Below, piece by piece: positions 8,325 to 16,850 of a stretch of DNA of 64,000 nt (the stretch's first letter is position 1; every line of letters starts with the position of its first letter). Origin of the DNA: RUG334 sp045599645 (GTDB taxonomy: Bacteria; Muiribacteriota; Ozemobacteria; Ozemobacterales; Ozemobacteraceae); the NCBI GenBank assembly GCA_045599645.1, contig JAZRWI010000080.1, positions 22,660-86,659 on the forward strand, read 5' to 3'. Below the pieces are notes generated by a model. That model worked only from the letters and a program-made list of their open reading frames with translations, was not told where the DNA came from and ran no database searches. The position numbers and the translations under genes were made by a program.

Positions 8325-10471
8325 TTCTTAACCTCCCCATTATCACCCAGATGCCTATTCTGGCGTTTTCTGATTCTAATACCAAAAGCAAGCATTGTTA
8401 TAATCGGGAACAAAGATGCCATTGAAACAATACCAAAGCCGTCAACAACATTGAGACCACCGCCAATACCAAGACCCATGGCAAGAACGAGAGGAACAGT
8501 GATAGGACCGGTTGTAACTCCGCCTGAATCCCATGCAAGTCCAGTAAATTCCTCATCACAGAAATGTGTTAGAACAAGCAAGGCTATATATCCAGGTATC
8601 AGTAACCAACAGGCAGGAATGTCATAAATAAGCTTTAACACTCCTACCAGAAGTCCTATTCCAACACCTATAGAAACAGTTCCTACGACCTTTTTGCGTT
8701 TAACAGTACCAACAGTCATTTCTTCAACGGTAATACCCAAAGCATTAAGAGCAGGTTCTGCAACCGTTGAACCATAGCCCATGCCGAAAGCAAAAAGACA
8801 AATCAGGAATATGCCTAATCTTGAAACCTTAGTTTTTGTAAAAAATCTAGCAACCTTTGTTGTCCATAAAACATCTTTCTGCTGAATGTATTCATAGGTT
8901 CCAGTTTCTTCGTTATACTTTGTTTTATCGAAAGCCACTGTTTTCAGATTATTTGACTTATCAGAGAAATAAAAATACTTAGTCAGCTTACCTTGGCCAT
9001 TGTAAGCAGATATCATAGAATTCTTATCAAAATTCTTAATAAGAACGCGTCCTTCTTCCTGGGTTTCACTCTTATACATGGTTGGAAGATTTTTACCAAT
9101 CTGATTTCCTAAGGAAGACAGGCCTAACTGAATACCTGTTGTAAGTATTGCCATACCAAACAACGCTAATACTATGCCAAGAATTACCTCATCAGCCTTT
9201 TTCAGTTTATCCCTAAGCAGGAATACAAGAACAAGCAGCAGTAATAAAACCAGAGGAACGACAGCAAATATAGCATTATAAGCTTCTTCCTTGAATATTT
9301 TCTTTATATCATACTTATTGTTATCATATTCCCTATCATATTCTGCTGTTACTTTATTGATTTGTTCATCAGTTTCATACTCTTCTGCAATTTTTTGAGA
9401 AATCAACTGCTTTTCTTCTTCATTGGCTTTTGTGCGCAACCAATCAGTAAGAGAAACTGTTCCTAATAGTTTTGGATTGTTTTCTTTTTCATTTATCAGT
9501 GACAAAACAGCTGCATGATATTTTTCCTGGTCATTATAGTAAGAAATTCTGCCTGCAGATGTGCCTCTCTGAAAAGCCAATGACTGCATAGCTTCTTCTG
9601 TCTTCATAGTTTCCAAGGCTTTTGCCCTATATGCCTGAGAGAAGAATTCTATTTCTGACATTGGCTTTGGTGTCGTTGTATTCAGATACATACCCATTAC
9701 AAACACACCTAAAACAGGGAATAGAGATGCAAGTGTAACAACACCAAGTCCTGAAGCAGCAGCGCTGTTATTTTTACCACTAGCCTTGCTAATACCAATA
9801 CCCATGGCTAATACAAGAGGAACCGTAACCGGACCTGTTGTAACACCACCTGTATCCCAAGCAAGATTAATGATATATTTCAGGTTTTCATCAAATGCAA
9901 AAACACCGGACATTACCAGCAATATAGGAACTAGAAAATATAGAAAAGGCTTGAGGGCCATTCCGAAATAAAAACGAGCCATACCGGCAGCAACAGCTAA
10001 GCCAACGCCGCCACCGACAGCCCAAACAAGAAGGTTATTGTCTACTTCCAAAAATCTGTATAACAGCGGTGTAGCCCAAGGAGTCACACCTTCGCCTGCC
10101 ATTCTCAAGGTAGATATGGACGGTTCTGCAAGGGTAGCACCAAAACCCAGCAAAAGCCCAAATATCATTATTACCCAGAAATTTGTTTTTTGTGGCAATT
10201 GAACACCGACTCTGTCGCCAAGTGGCATCAAACCAAGGAAAAGTCCTTCAAGGAAAGAAGCAAGACCCAAAACAACGAGACCAACACCTATCGCCATCTG
10301 AATAGCAGATTCTGGGGCTGATTGTAATACTATAATCTTGAAAGCAATCAAGTATATAATAATAAAAGCGACAGCCTTTATCTGCTCTTTCAGCTTTATT
10401 TTTATATAATTAAGTACCATTGGTATTGATACTTTCAGAGGGAACTTCAAGTTTCTCGTTTTTGGCGCCAT
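8321..10471 (-). CDS. DUF1538 integral membrane protein with two repeats
   Basis: A 716-residue membrane protein made of two homologous halves. Each carries a near-identical signature: DTGGVTTGPVTVPLVLAMGI in the first half and DSGGVTTGPITVPLVLAMGL in the second. Each half also has a conserved GFGATLAEPS or GYGSTVAEPA loop. A long hydrophilic stretch, about residues 270-380, separates the halves. The inverted or direct repeat layout suggests a transporter, but the substrate of DUF1538 proteins is unknown to me. It is translationally coupled to the PII-like gene just downstream, which probably regulates it. About 20 bases separate it from hflC. Confidence 0.75.
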   Translation of the reverse strand: MAPKTRNLKFPLKVSIPMVLNYIKIKLKEQIKAVAFIIIYLIAFKIIVLQSAPESAIQMAIGVGLVVLGLASFLEGLFLGLMPLGDRVGVQLPQKTNFWVIMIFGLLLGFGATLAEPSISTLRMAGEGVTPWATPLLYRFLEVDNNLLVWAVGGGVGLAVAAGMARFYFGMALKPFLYFLVPILLVMSGVFAFDENLKYIINLAWDTGGVTTGPVTVPLVLAMGIGISKASGKNNSAAASGLGVVTLASLFPVLGVFVMGMYLNTTTPKPMSEIEFFSQAYRAKALETMKTEEAMQSLAFQRGTSAGRISYYNDQEKYHAAVLSLINEKENNPKLLGTVSLTDWLRTKANEEEKQLISQKIAEEYETDEQINKVTAEYDREYDNNKYDIKKIFKEEAYNAIFAVVPLVLLLLLVLVFLLRDKLKKADEVILGIVLALFGMAILTTGIQLGLSSLGNQIGKNLPTMYKSETQEEGRVLIKNFDKNSMISAYNGQGKLTKYFYFSDKSNNLKTVAFDKTKYNEETGTYEYIQQKDVLWTTKVARFFTKTKVSRLGIFLICLFAFGMGYGSTVAEPALNALGITVEEMTVGTVKRKKVVGTVSIGVGIGLLVGVLKLIYDIPACWLLIPGYIALLVLTHFCDEEFTGLAWDSGGVTTGPITVPLVLAMGLGIGGGLNVVDGFGIVSMASLFPIITMLAFGIRIRKRQNRHLGDNGEVKK

Positions 10472-10493
10472 TGCTAATTCCTTGTTTTATTTC

Positions 10494-11411
10494 TTAGTGC
10501 TTATTTGCAGATTTTAAGAACTTATAGAGATCAGATTCAGTGGAAATAACCAGCTTAAAGTTGTTTTTAACTGTTTTTTCCAATGCTTCCAATGATCTAT
10601 AGAATTCATAAAATTCGGGGTCTTTGTTATATGCTTCTGCGTAGATGCGGGCTGCATCAGCATCAGCCTTACCCTTAATTTCTGCAGATTTTTTGAAGGC
10701 TTCTGAAGTGATTTTCTTCAGTTCCTTTTCCATTTCACCGAGAATTTCTGCCATAGTACCTTCACCTTCAGAACGATACTGGGCAGCAACCTTATTACGT
10801 TCAGAAATCATGCGTTCGTAAACCTTTTCACGAACCTTATCAATGTAATTTATTCTCTTAATCTGGATATCAATAATTTCAATACCATAGTCAGGAACGC
10901 TTACCTTAGCCTTTTCAAGCATTTCGGCAATGATTTCCTTGCGGCTTTTTCTTGGGCCGTCAAGCGTTTCGGTATCTTCATCAGAAGAAGTATCCGGTTT
11001 GTAATTTTCGCCTCTGACTAAGTCAACAAGGTAATTTGAAGAAACAGAATCGCGGACTACAGAGTCGATAATATCGTCAAGTCTGCTGTGTGCACCTGAA
11101 ACATTAGCAACAGTCCTGAAGAATTTCAGTGGATCCTTGATTTTCCATCTGGCAGTTGCATCAACCCATATATATTTCTTTTCCTTAGTGGTAATCTGGT
11201 TCGGATCACCATCCCACTTAAGAATACGACTTTCAAAATAAAAAGCATCTTCAATAAAAGGAACCTTGAAATGCAAGCCAGGCATGCATATATCACCAAC
11301 CGGCTTACCAAAACGGGTTACAATTGCCTGCTGTCCTTCATTGACAACAAAGAAGCTTCCACCAATAACACAAAGTAATAAAATGGCTATAACAGAAACA
11401 AAGTATTTCAT
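10494..11411 (-). CDS. hflC: HflC, SPFH/prohibitin membrane protein
   Basis: 305 residues: an N-terminal membrane anchor (KYFVSVIAILLLCVIGGSFF) followed by an SPFH domain opening with EGQQAIVTRFGKPVGD, then an Ala/Glu-rich coiled coil containing GKADADAARIYAEAYNKDPEFYEFYRSLEA, the classic HflC signature. HflC and HflK form a large periplasm-facing cage around FtsH and modulate its proteolysis. FtsH is not encoded in this window. The start overlaps the hflK stop as ATGA, so the two subunits are translated together. Confidence 0.93.
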   Translation of the reverse strand: MKYFVSVIAILLLCVIGGSFFVVNEGQQAIVTRFGKPVGDICMPGLHFKVPFIEDAFYFESRILKWDGDPNQITTKEKKYIWVDATARWKIKDPLKFFRTVANVSGAHSRLDDIIDSVVRDSVSSNYLVDLVRGENYKPDTSSDEDTETLDGPRKSRKEIIAEMLEKAKVSVPDYGIEIIDIQIKRINYIDKVREKVYERMISERNKVAAQYRSEGEGTMAEILGEMEKELKKITSEAFKKSAEIKGKADADAARIYAEAYNKDPEFYEFYRSLEALEKTVKNNFKLVISTESDLYKFLKSANKH

Positions 11412-12403
11412 TTCTTATCACCTCCATTAGCAGCGCTGAACGCATTCAATGGCAGAAGGCTGGTTACGCCGTTAGCTTCATCAACTACAGTAACTTCCTT
11501 GATATATGGGAATACCTTTTCGATGGTTTCCAGATACAATCTGGTTCTGGTTACATTCTGATACTTTTTGTATTCTTCGTAGACAGAAAGGAATCTCTTT
11601 GCTTCGCCTTCTGCTTTATTAACACGTTCCAAAGCATAACCTTCAGCCTCCTGAATAGTCTTTTTGGCTTCACCCTTTGCCTTTGGTACCTGATTATTAT
11701 ATTGTTCTCTGGCTTTCTGAATAAGACTTTCCTTTTGCTGTTCTGCTTCATTTACTGCATTAAAAGCAGTCTTTACACTTGCAGGTGGATTAACATCCTG
11801 GAATTTTACAGTTACAATATGAACACCTATATCATAGCTATCAAGGATGCTTTGAATTTCTTTGTGGATCATATCTGCAAGAACAGCACGTTCAGTGGTA
11901 AGAACATCACTGACGTTAGCATTGCCGATTATTTTTCTTGTAGATGCTTCAGCAACGTCTCTTATAGTAGAAACCGGGTCTTTAATATTGAACAAATATT
12001 TATAAGCATCGCAAACCTGGTATTGAACAATCCATTCAAGGTCACTGACATTTAAATCACCAGTGAGAACCAGAGATTCATCGTCGAACTTTTGACTCGA
12101 ATATGTTGTTCTACCACTTGAATTGGCAGTTCTGAAACCGAATTCTTCCTTTAAAATACGTTCAGTTTTTACAAGAAAAACTTCATCTATACCAAAAGGC
12201 AACTTCATATGAAGACCTGAGGTTTCCAGAGAATTGAATTTCCCAAGGCGCAGAACTACTGCGCTTTCTTCTGTATCAACAGTATAAAAACATGCTGAAA
12301 TTGTGATTAATACAAATACTACAACCACAAGCCAAGCATATTTAGCCCATAAGGACATGACGCCAACGATTTTTGCGTCTTCTGGCTTTTTGTTATTTTT
12401 CAT
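11408..12403 (-). CDS. hflK: HflK, SPFH/prohibitin membrane protein
   Basis: About 331 residues from ATG at 12403, six bases after GGAG; a TTG two codons earlier lies against the SD and is unlikely. One TM helix (AWLVVVVFVLITISACFYTV) precedes an SPFH domain (DTEESAVVLRLGKFN), and the coiled coil includes GEAKKTIQEAEGYALERVNKA. This is the HflK partner that alternates with HflC in the cage around FtsH. The Gly-rich N-terminus common in enteric HflK is absent; only a short charged N-terminus is present. Confidence 0.93.
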   Translation of the reverse strand: MKNNKKPEDAKIVGVMSLWAKYAWLVVVVFVLITISACFYTVDTEESAVVLRLGKFNSLETSGLHMKLPFGIDEVFLVKTERILKEEFGFRTANSSGRTTYSSQKFDDESLVLTGDLNVSDLEWIVQYQVCDAYKYLFNIKDPVSTIRDVAEASTRKIIGNANVSDVLTTERAVLADMIHKEIQSILDSYDIGVHIVTVKFQDVNPPASVKTAFNAVNEAEQQKESLIQKAREQYNNQVPKAKGEAKKTIQEAEGYALERVNKAEGEAKRFLSVYEEYKKYQNVTRTRLYLETIEKVFPYIKEVTVVDEANGVTSLLPLNAFSAANGGDKK

Positions 12404-12434
12404 AACCAACTCCGCTTTCAGATATAATTACAAC

Positions 12435-12463
12435 ATTTTAACAAAACCCTACTCTTTTGTCAC
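12435..12463 (-). promoter_or_regulatory. promoter of hflK-hflC
   Basis: On the minus strand GTGACA (12458-12463), a 17-base spacer and TAAAAT (12435-12440), ending about 30 bases before the hflK start. Confidence 0.5.
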
Positions 12464-12480
12464 ATTATTTTAAGGTGACA
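12458..12480. promoter_or_regulatory. inverted repeat TGTCAC-N11-GTGACA, possible operator
   Basis: TGTCAC at 12458-12463 and GTGACA at 12475-12480 form a perfect 6-bp inverted repeat that covers the -35 box of the hflK promoter. A regulator site is possible but no regulator can be named. Confidence 0.25.
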
Positions 12481-12510
12481 AAATCCATAAAAACTATTTT
12501 TTTGGGGGGC

Positions 12511-12539
12511 TTGTACGGGGTCGGACATTGTGGTATTTT
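12511..12539 (+). promoter_or_regulatory. possible promoter of the xer recombinase gene
   Basis: TTGTAC (12511-12516), a 17-base spacer and TATTTT (12534-12539), about 40 bases before the TTG start. The match is moderate. Confidence 0.35.
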
Positions 12540-12580
12540 TATAAGAACGTACACCATTATTTGAAAAGAGGGAATCAATT

Positions 12581-13486
12581 TTGTTTATAAAAGAGCTTAT
12601 AGAGCAGTATTTAAGTTCTTTAGGGAAAGAACGGAACCTGTCACCTCAAACTATCAGAGGCTATCAGAATGACCTCAATTTTTTCGAACAGTGGTTGACC
12701 GCCAACAATATTAACGAAATAAGCAAAGCGGAAGCTCTCACACCAACCCAAATACGTGGTTTCTGGGCTGGTCGCAGAAAAGGCGGCTTATGTGCTGCCA
12801 GCATGCGAAGAGGACAATCTGCTTTACGCGGCCTATTCAAGTATGCCATGCGTCACGGTCTGGCAAATAAGAATCCAGTCGACATGATGGATTCTCCGAA
12901 GGTACAGCGTCCATTACCCAAAGCTCTCAGTCAGGAAGACGTGAATATGCTTCTAAATTCACCAGACTCCACTACCCTTTTGGGAATGCGAGACAAAGCC
13001 ATCTTAGAATTGCTTTACGGAAGCGGACTCCGTGTTTCAGAAGTTTCCAATTTAACCTCTGAAAACATCAACCTTGAAGCTCAGACTGTAATAGTAAGAG
13101 AAGGCAAAGGCGGCAAAGACAGAGTCGTTCCACTGACTCCTCTTTCCTGCCAGGCTATTTCTCTTTATATAAACAATAGATTTTCCACAAAGCCGGAATG
13201 GCGCGAAGAAAAGCACATATTCCTGAACCACCTTGGCACACCTCTGACAACCAGAAGCATCGCCAGATTAATAGATAAGTATGCGAGACAGCTGGCAATG
13301 ATGATGAATATAACACCTCATCAGTTCAGACACAGCTTCGCCACTCACCTATTAAACAATGGCGCCGATATCAGAGCAGTCCAGGAAATGCTTGGACACG
13401 CAAGTCTCTCAACCACACAGATTTATACCCGTATAAGCAAGGAAAAGCTTCTACAGACCTATAGATCCTGTCACCCGAGAGCTTAA
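12581..13486 (+). CDS. tyrosine recombinase XerC/XerD family
   Basis: 301 residues, the normal Xer length. An N-terminal SAM-like DNA-binding domain (residues 1-90) precedes the catalytic domain. All active-site residues are visible: R151 in GSGLRVSE, K179 in GKGGKDR, H247 and R250 in HQFRHSFATHLL, H273 in LGHASLSTTQIY and the nucleophile Y282. The TTG start follows GAGGGA at good spacing. This is probably the housekeeping dimer-resolution recombinase acting at dif; whether it is XerC or XerD cannot be decided. It sits alone, upstream of the flagellar operon, with no phage or integron context. Confidence 0.88.
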   Translation: MFIKELIEQYLSSLGKERNLSPQTIRGYQNDLNFFEQWLTANNINEISKAEALTPTQIRGFWAGRRKGGLCAASMRRGQSALRGLFKYAMRHGLANKNPVDMMDSPKVQRPLPKALSQEDVNMLLNSPDSTTLLGMRDKAILELLYGSGLRVSEVSNLTSENINLEAQTVIVREGKGGKDRVVPLTPLSCQAISLYINNRFSTKPEWREEKHIFLNHLGTPLTTRSIARLIDKYARQLAMMMNITPHQFRHSFATHLLNNGADIRAVQEMLGHASLSTTQIYTRISKEKLLQTYRSCHPRA

Positions 13487-13540
13487 GAAGACCTTTTTGA
13501 GATTATTTTCCAGAGATAACTACAAAAACAAAATATTTAC

Positions 13541-13568
13541 TAAATGTTTGTTAGATAGTTGTCGATAT
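13541..13568 (+). promoter_or_regulatory. possible sigma28-like flagellar promoter upstream of flgB
   Basis: TAAA (13541-13544) and GTCGATAT (13561-13568) resemble the FliA consensus TAAA-N15-GCCGATAA, with 16 bases between and two mismatches. An alternative sigma70 reading is TTGTTA-N16-TATAGA, overlapping it. Weak evidence. Confidence 0.25.
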
Positions 13569-13601
13569 TTATAGAAGAATAGAAAACAGGGAGTAAAGAT
13601 T

Positions 13602-14024
13602 ATGTTTGAAAGACTGACTGGGACTGCGACTTTTAACCTTCTCGGCAAGGGTCTTGATGTTGCTGCAAAACGCAACGCCGTTATATCCAACAATATCGCT
13701 AACGTAAACACTCCCTTATTCAAGCGACAGATTGTTACATTTGAAGATGAAATGGCAAAGGTTTTCGATGGCCACGTAGACATTACCGGCCGCAGAGAAG
13801 ACGACCGCCATATTCCCATAGGCGAAATCGATTACATGAACATTGGTCCTACAACAATCAAAGATCGTATCCATATTATGAGAAACGACAAGAACAATGT
13901 AGATATCGATGTAGAAATGTCAGATTTGGCCAAGAACACAATGACCTATCAGATTCACGCTAATAGATTGGCTCAGATGTTTTCACAGCTAAACGATGTT
14001 ATAAGTAGAGGTGCTAAGTCCTGA
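13602..14024 (+). CDS. flgB: flagellar proximal rod protein FlgB
   Basis: 140 residues, normal for FlgB. The N-terminus contains the rod-family signature LDVAAKRNAVISNNIANVNTP and the C-terminus the conserved LAKNTMTYQIHANRLAQMFSQ. FlgB forms the rod segment next to the MS ring and is exported by the flagellar type III system without a signal peptide. The ATG follows GGGAG with good spacing. It is the first gene of the flagellar run, and its stop overlaps flgC. Confidence 0.95.
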   Translation: MFERLTGTATFNLLGKGLDVAAKRNAVISNNIANVNTPLFKRQIVTFEDEMAKVFDGHVDITGRREDDRHIPIGEIDYMNIGPTTIKDRIHIMRNDKNNVDIDVEMSDLAKNTMTYQIHANRLAQMFSQLNDVISRGAKS

Positions 14025-14464
14025 TGAGTATGTTCAGAAGTATTGATATTTCAGCTAGTGGTCTTACAGCAGAACGTCTACGCATGGATGTTATTTCAAA
14101 CAACATCGCTAACGTAAACACTACCAGAACAGCAGACGGTGGTCCTTTCAGAAGAAAGATGGCCATTTTTGAAGCCCGTCATCATTACGGCCAGCGCGCA
14201 TACCAGGATAGAATCAATCCTCAGGAACCAGGCCGCGGCGTTAGAGTTAATGCCATTATGGATGATATGACTCCATTCAAGCTCGAATACGATCCAAGTC
14301 ATCCAGATGCTGACCCAGATGGCTATGTAAGAAGACCAAACATTGATATCGTTCACGAAATGGTTGATATGATTACAGCCACTCGTGCATACGAAGCCAA
14401 TGTTACCTGCATCAGTTCTTCTAAGGACATAACCAATGCAGCTCTCAACATCAGTTCCAAGTAA
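14024..14464 (+). CDS. flgC: flagellar proximal rod protein FlgC
   Basis: 146 residues with the rod/hook N-terminal motif MDVISNNIANVNTTRT and the C-terminal NIDIVHEMVDMITATRAYEA segment shared by FlgC, FlgG and FlgE. FlgC builds the rod together with FlgB and FliE. The start overlaps the flgB stop, and the order flgB-flgC-fliE is the conserved one. Confidence 0.96.
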   Translation: MSMFRSIDISASGLTAERLRMDVISNNIANVNTTRTADGGPFRRKMAIFEARHHYGQRAYQDRINPQEPGRGVRVNAIMDDMTPFKLEYDPSHPDADPDGYVRRPNIDIVHEMVDMITATRAYEANVTCISSSKDITNAALNISSK

Positions 14465-14511
14465 TTAGCAGATATTATAGATTATAGATAAAATAAGTTA
14501 GGGTAAACAAA

Positions 14512-14814
14512 ATGAGAATTAACGAAAACCATCCGTTGCATGGCGTTTTGAGTGATAAGCCCAGACGACCTTCCACCAACGCAAAAGAGCAATGGGGCTC
14601 TTTTCTTGATACTTTACAAACCGCTATTGGTGAAGTAGACACTTTGGGCAAAGAATCAGAAAAACTCACACAAGACGCAGTATTGGGCAGAGTTGAAAAC
14701 TTGCATGACGTTATGATTGCTGCCGAAAAGGCTAAGACCGCCATGAACCTCACTATTGAAGTTCGCGGAAAGGTTTTGGAAGCCTATAAGGAAGTAATGC
14801 GCATGAATTTTTAA
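14512..14814 (+). CDS. fliE: flagellar hook-basal body protein FliE
   Basis: 100 residues, close to the usual FliE size. The conserved C-terminal half is clear: NLHDVMIAAEKAKTAMNLTI followed by EVRGKVLEAYKEVMRMNF. FliE links the MS ring FliF to the rod and is needed for export. It starts 47 bases after flgC with an AGGG sequence upstream. The N-terminal part is low in recognisable motifs, as usual. Confidence 0.95.
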   Translation: MRINENHPLHGVLSDKPRRPSTNAKEQWGSFLDTLQTAIGEVDTLGKESEKLTQDAVLGRVENLHDVMIAAEKAKTAMNLTIEVRGKVLEAYKEVMRMNF

Positions 14815-14822
14815 TTAGGCTC

Positions 14823-14851
14823 TTTACATATTTAGCTAGGTGTACTATAAA
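14823..14851 (+). promoter_or_regulatory. internal promoter before fliF
   Basis: TTTACA (14823-14828), a 17-base spacer and TATAAA (14846-14851) in the 122-base gap between fliE and fliF. It suggests that fliF and later genes can be transcribed separately. Confidence 0.5.
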
Positions 14852-14936
14852 TAAATAGATAATATAACAAACAGCTCCTGTAAAAAAATTATACATAGAA
14901 CAAATCCACAGGAGTAAATTAGGGAGTGCAAGCAAA

Positions 14937-16835
14937 ATGAACGATTACCTCAGGCAACTGTGGGAACCGATTTCAAAGCTGACCAAAAAACAGCTCATTA
15001 TTTTAGGGAGCGTTGTTGGTCTCGTTGTCATCGGCATTATCACAGCCACGATGTGGGGCACAGAAAAAGAGTATGTTCCTCTTTTCAAGGAACAATTGAA
15101 ACTGGAAGACGCCAGTAAAATAGACGCTAAGCTTACCGAATTAGGCTTAGACCACAAAATTGGTTCAACCGCCAATGAAATACTTGTTCCACTTACAGAT
15201 AAAAGTAATGTATTGCTCAAGCTTGCCGAAGAAAAACTACTTCCTGAAGCCGATGCCGGTTGGAAGGAACTTGTTGATAACCGCTCCCTATTTCAAGGCA
15301 CTACCCAGCAGGAATTCGACCTCAATTTTGTAAGAGGTCTCCAGGTTGAATTAGAAAAAACCTTAAAGAGAATGGACCCTATCGAAGATGCAAGGGTCAC
15401 CATTGTTAAGCCTAAAAAGCAGGTATTTGCAGAAGACCAGAAGGAATCCTCTGCAAGCGTAGTTATTAAGCTTAAACCAGGCATGGTTGTAGACCAGAAC
15501 CAGATCAGAGCTATCAGAGATTTAATCTGCTCTGCAGTTGAAGGACTTGAACCAGGCAATGTTAAGATTTCAGACACAACAGCCAGAGACTTAACCAGAA
15601 TCATCGAAGATGAAGAATTAATGAGCCTGGATAAAGCCAAAACCATCCAGATGAGACTTACCAGAGACAATGAAAAGCATCTCAAGGGCAAGCTCCAGAG
15701 CATGCTTGAACAGATTCTCGGTGATGGTAAGGCTATTGTAAGCGTAAGTCTTGAAATGGACTTTGACCAGAAGGAAGCAGTCAGTGACGTAGTAGTTCCT
15801 CCAGAAGGTCTGGACCACGGTATTACAATTTCTGAAAAAACAGAAAGCGAACAATACGAAGGCCGCGATTTGATTGAAGACGGCGAACCAGGCGTAAACT
15901 CCAACCTTCCTCCAGGATCACCGGCATACCCTGGAACAGAAAATGGTGTATTAAACAAATACAAGCGTGACGGTGTAATTAAGAACTATGAAGTCACCAA
16001 ATCAAAGGAAAAATTCGTTAAAGAGCAGGGCACAATCAAGCGTATGACTGCCTCGGTCATTATTGATGGCGACCCTGCAGAATATAAATCTATTGAAGAC
16101 CAGATTCTTGCTATTGCTCAGACCGCCATTGGTTATAACAAACTACGTGGCGATAAAATGACCCTCTTAGTATATAAATTCAGAAATGAAGATCTTGAAC
16201 GCGCAAGACTTGAAATGGAAAATGAGAAGGAGCGGGAAAAACAAATGTTTATGATTATTATGGGACTGCTTTGTGGCTTCCCAATACTTCTCGGTATCAT
16301 CTTTATGGTAGCCAGAATATCCAGAATGCGAGCTATGGTTCAAGAACAGAAGCGTCTTGAAGCCGCTGCAGCTGAAGCTGAAAGAATCCGTAAAGAAAGA
16401 GAAAAAGCTCTCCTTGAACAGAATGAACGCCAGTGGAAGGAATATGAACGTCGTTTCAGCGATACTAGAAACTGGTTCCCGGAAATCAAGGACGAAATGG
16501 AAAAGAAACGCAAGGTTCAGGACCTCAAGTTGGAAGCATGCAAATATGCTGCTGAACATGATGGTCTTCCAGCCGATTTCGAAGAAATGTGCCCGGAAGA
16601 AAAATATGCTTATCGTGAAGCATTCCAGAAGAAGGCAGATGGTAAACTCGAAGACGAAATCAAGAGACTTGAAGACATTATTGCTAAGCGCAATGCTGAC
16701 AGACAGGATGAACTCAATAGTCTTGAAGCAGCTGCTAATGCTCGTGATGCTCTTGAAAAGCGTATCAGAGACCTTATTACCGAACAGCCTGAAAATGCAA
16801 TTCAGGTTATCAAGACCATGATTAACAGCAAATAA
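14937..16835 (+). CDS. fliF: flagellar MS-ring protein FliF with long C-terminal tail
   Basis: 632 residues. TM1 is at about 20-42 (ILGSVVGLVVIGIITATMWG) and TM2 at about 435-459 (MIIMGLLCGFPILLGIIFM); the periplasmic ring-building domains lie between, including VRGLQVELEKTLKRMDPIEDA. FliF forms the MS ring, the platform for rod, export gate and C ring. The cytoplasmic tail after TM2 is about 170 residues, longer than usual, rich in Glu/Lys/Arg and coiled-coil-like, yet still ends in a FliG-binding-like helix (ITEQPENAIQVIKTMIN). The insertion therefore lies between the membrane and the FliG contact. Confidence 0.95.
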   Translation: MNDYLRQLWEPISKLTKKQLIILGSVVGLVVIGIITATMWGTEKEYVPLFKEQLKLEDASKIDAKLTELGLDHKIGSTANEILVPLTDKSNVLLKLAEEKLLPEADAGWKELVDNRSLFQGTTQQEFDLNFVRGLQVELEKTLKRMDPIEDARVTIVKPKKQVFAEDQKESSASVVIKLKPGMVVDQNQIRAIRDLICSAVEGLEPGNVKISDTTARDLTRIIEDEELMSLDKAKTIQMRLTRDNEKHLKGKLQSMLEQILGDGKAIVSVSLEMDFDQKEAVSDVVVPPEGLDHGITISEKTESEQYEGRDLIEDGEPGVNSNLPPGSPAYPGTENGVLNKYKRDGVIKNYEVTKSKEKFVKEQGTIKRMTASVIIDGDPAEYKSIEDQILAIAQTAIGYNKLRGDKMTLLVYKFRNEDLERARLEMENEKEREKQMFMIIMGLLCGFPILLGIIFMVARISRMRAMVQEQKRLEAAAAEAERIRKEREKALLEQNERQWKEYERRFSDTRNWFPEIKDEMEKKRKVQDLKLEACKYAAEHDGLPADFEEMCPEEKYAYREAFQKKADGKLEDEIKRLEDIIAKRNADRQDELNSLEAAANARDALEKRIRDLITEQPENAIQVIKTMINSK

Positions 16836-16850
16836 TTGGAGCGCATATAA

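Noticed and set aside
12581..13486. Integrase of a mobile element or integron
   Set aside because: Length and motifs fit housekeeping Xer; no attachment sites, tRNA target or phage genes are nearby.
15293..15964. Long open frame on the minus strand inside fliF (223 codons)
   Set aside because: It is antisense to a well-conserved gene, its protein is low-complexity Ser/Leu-rich, and no SD or family match is seen.
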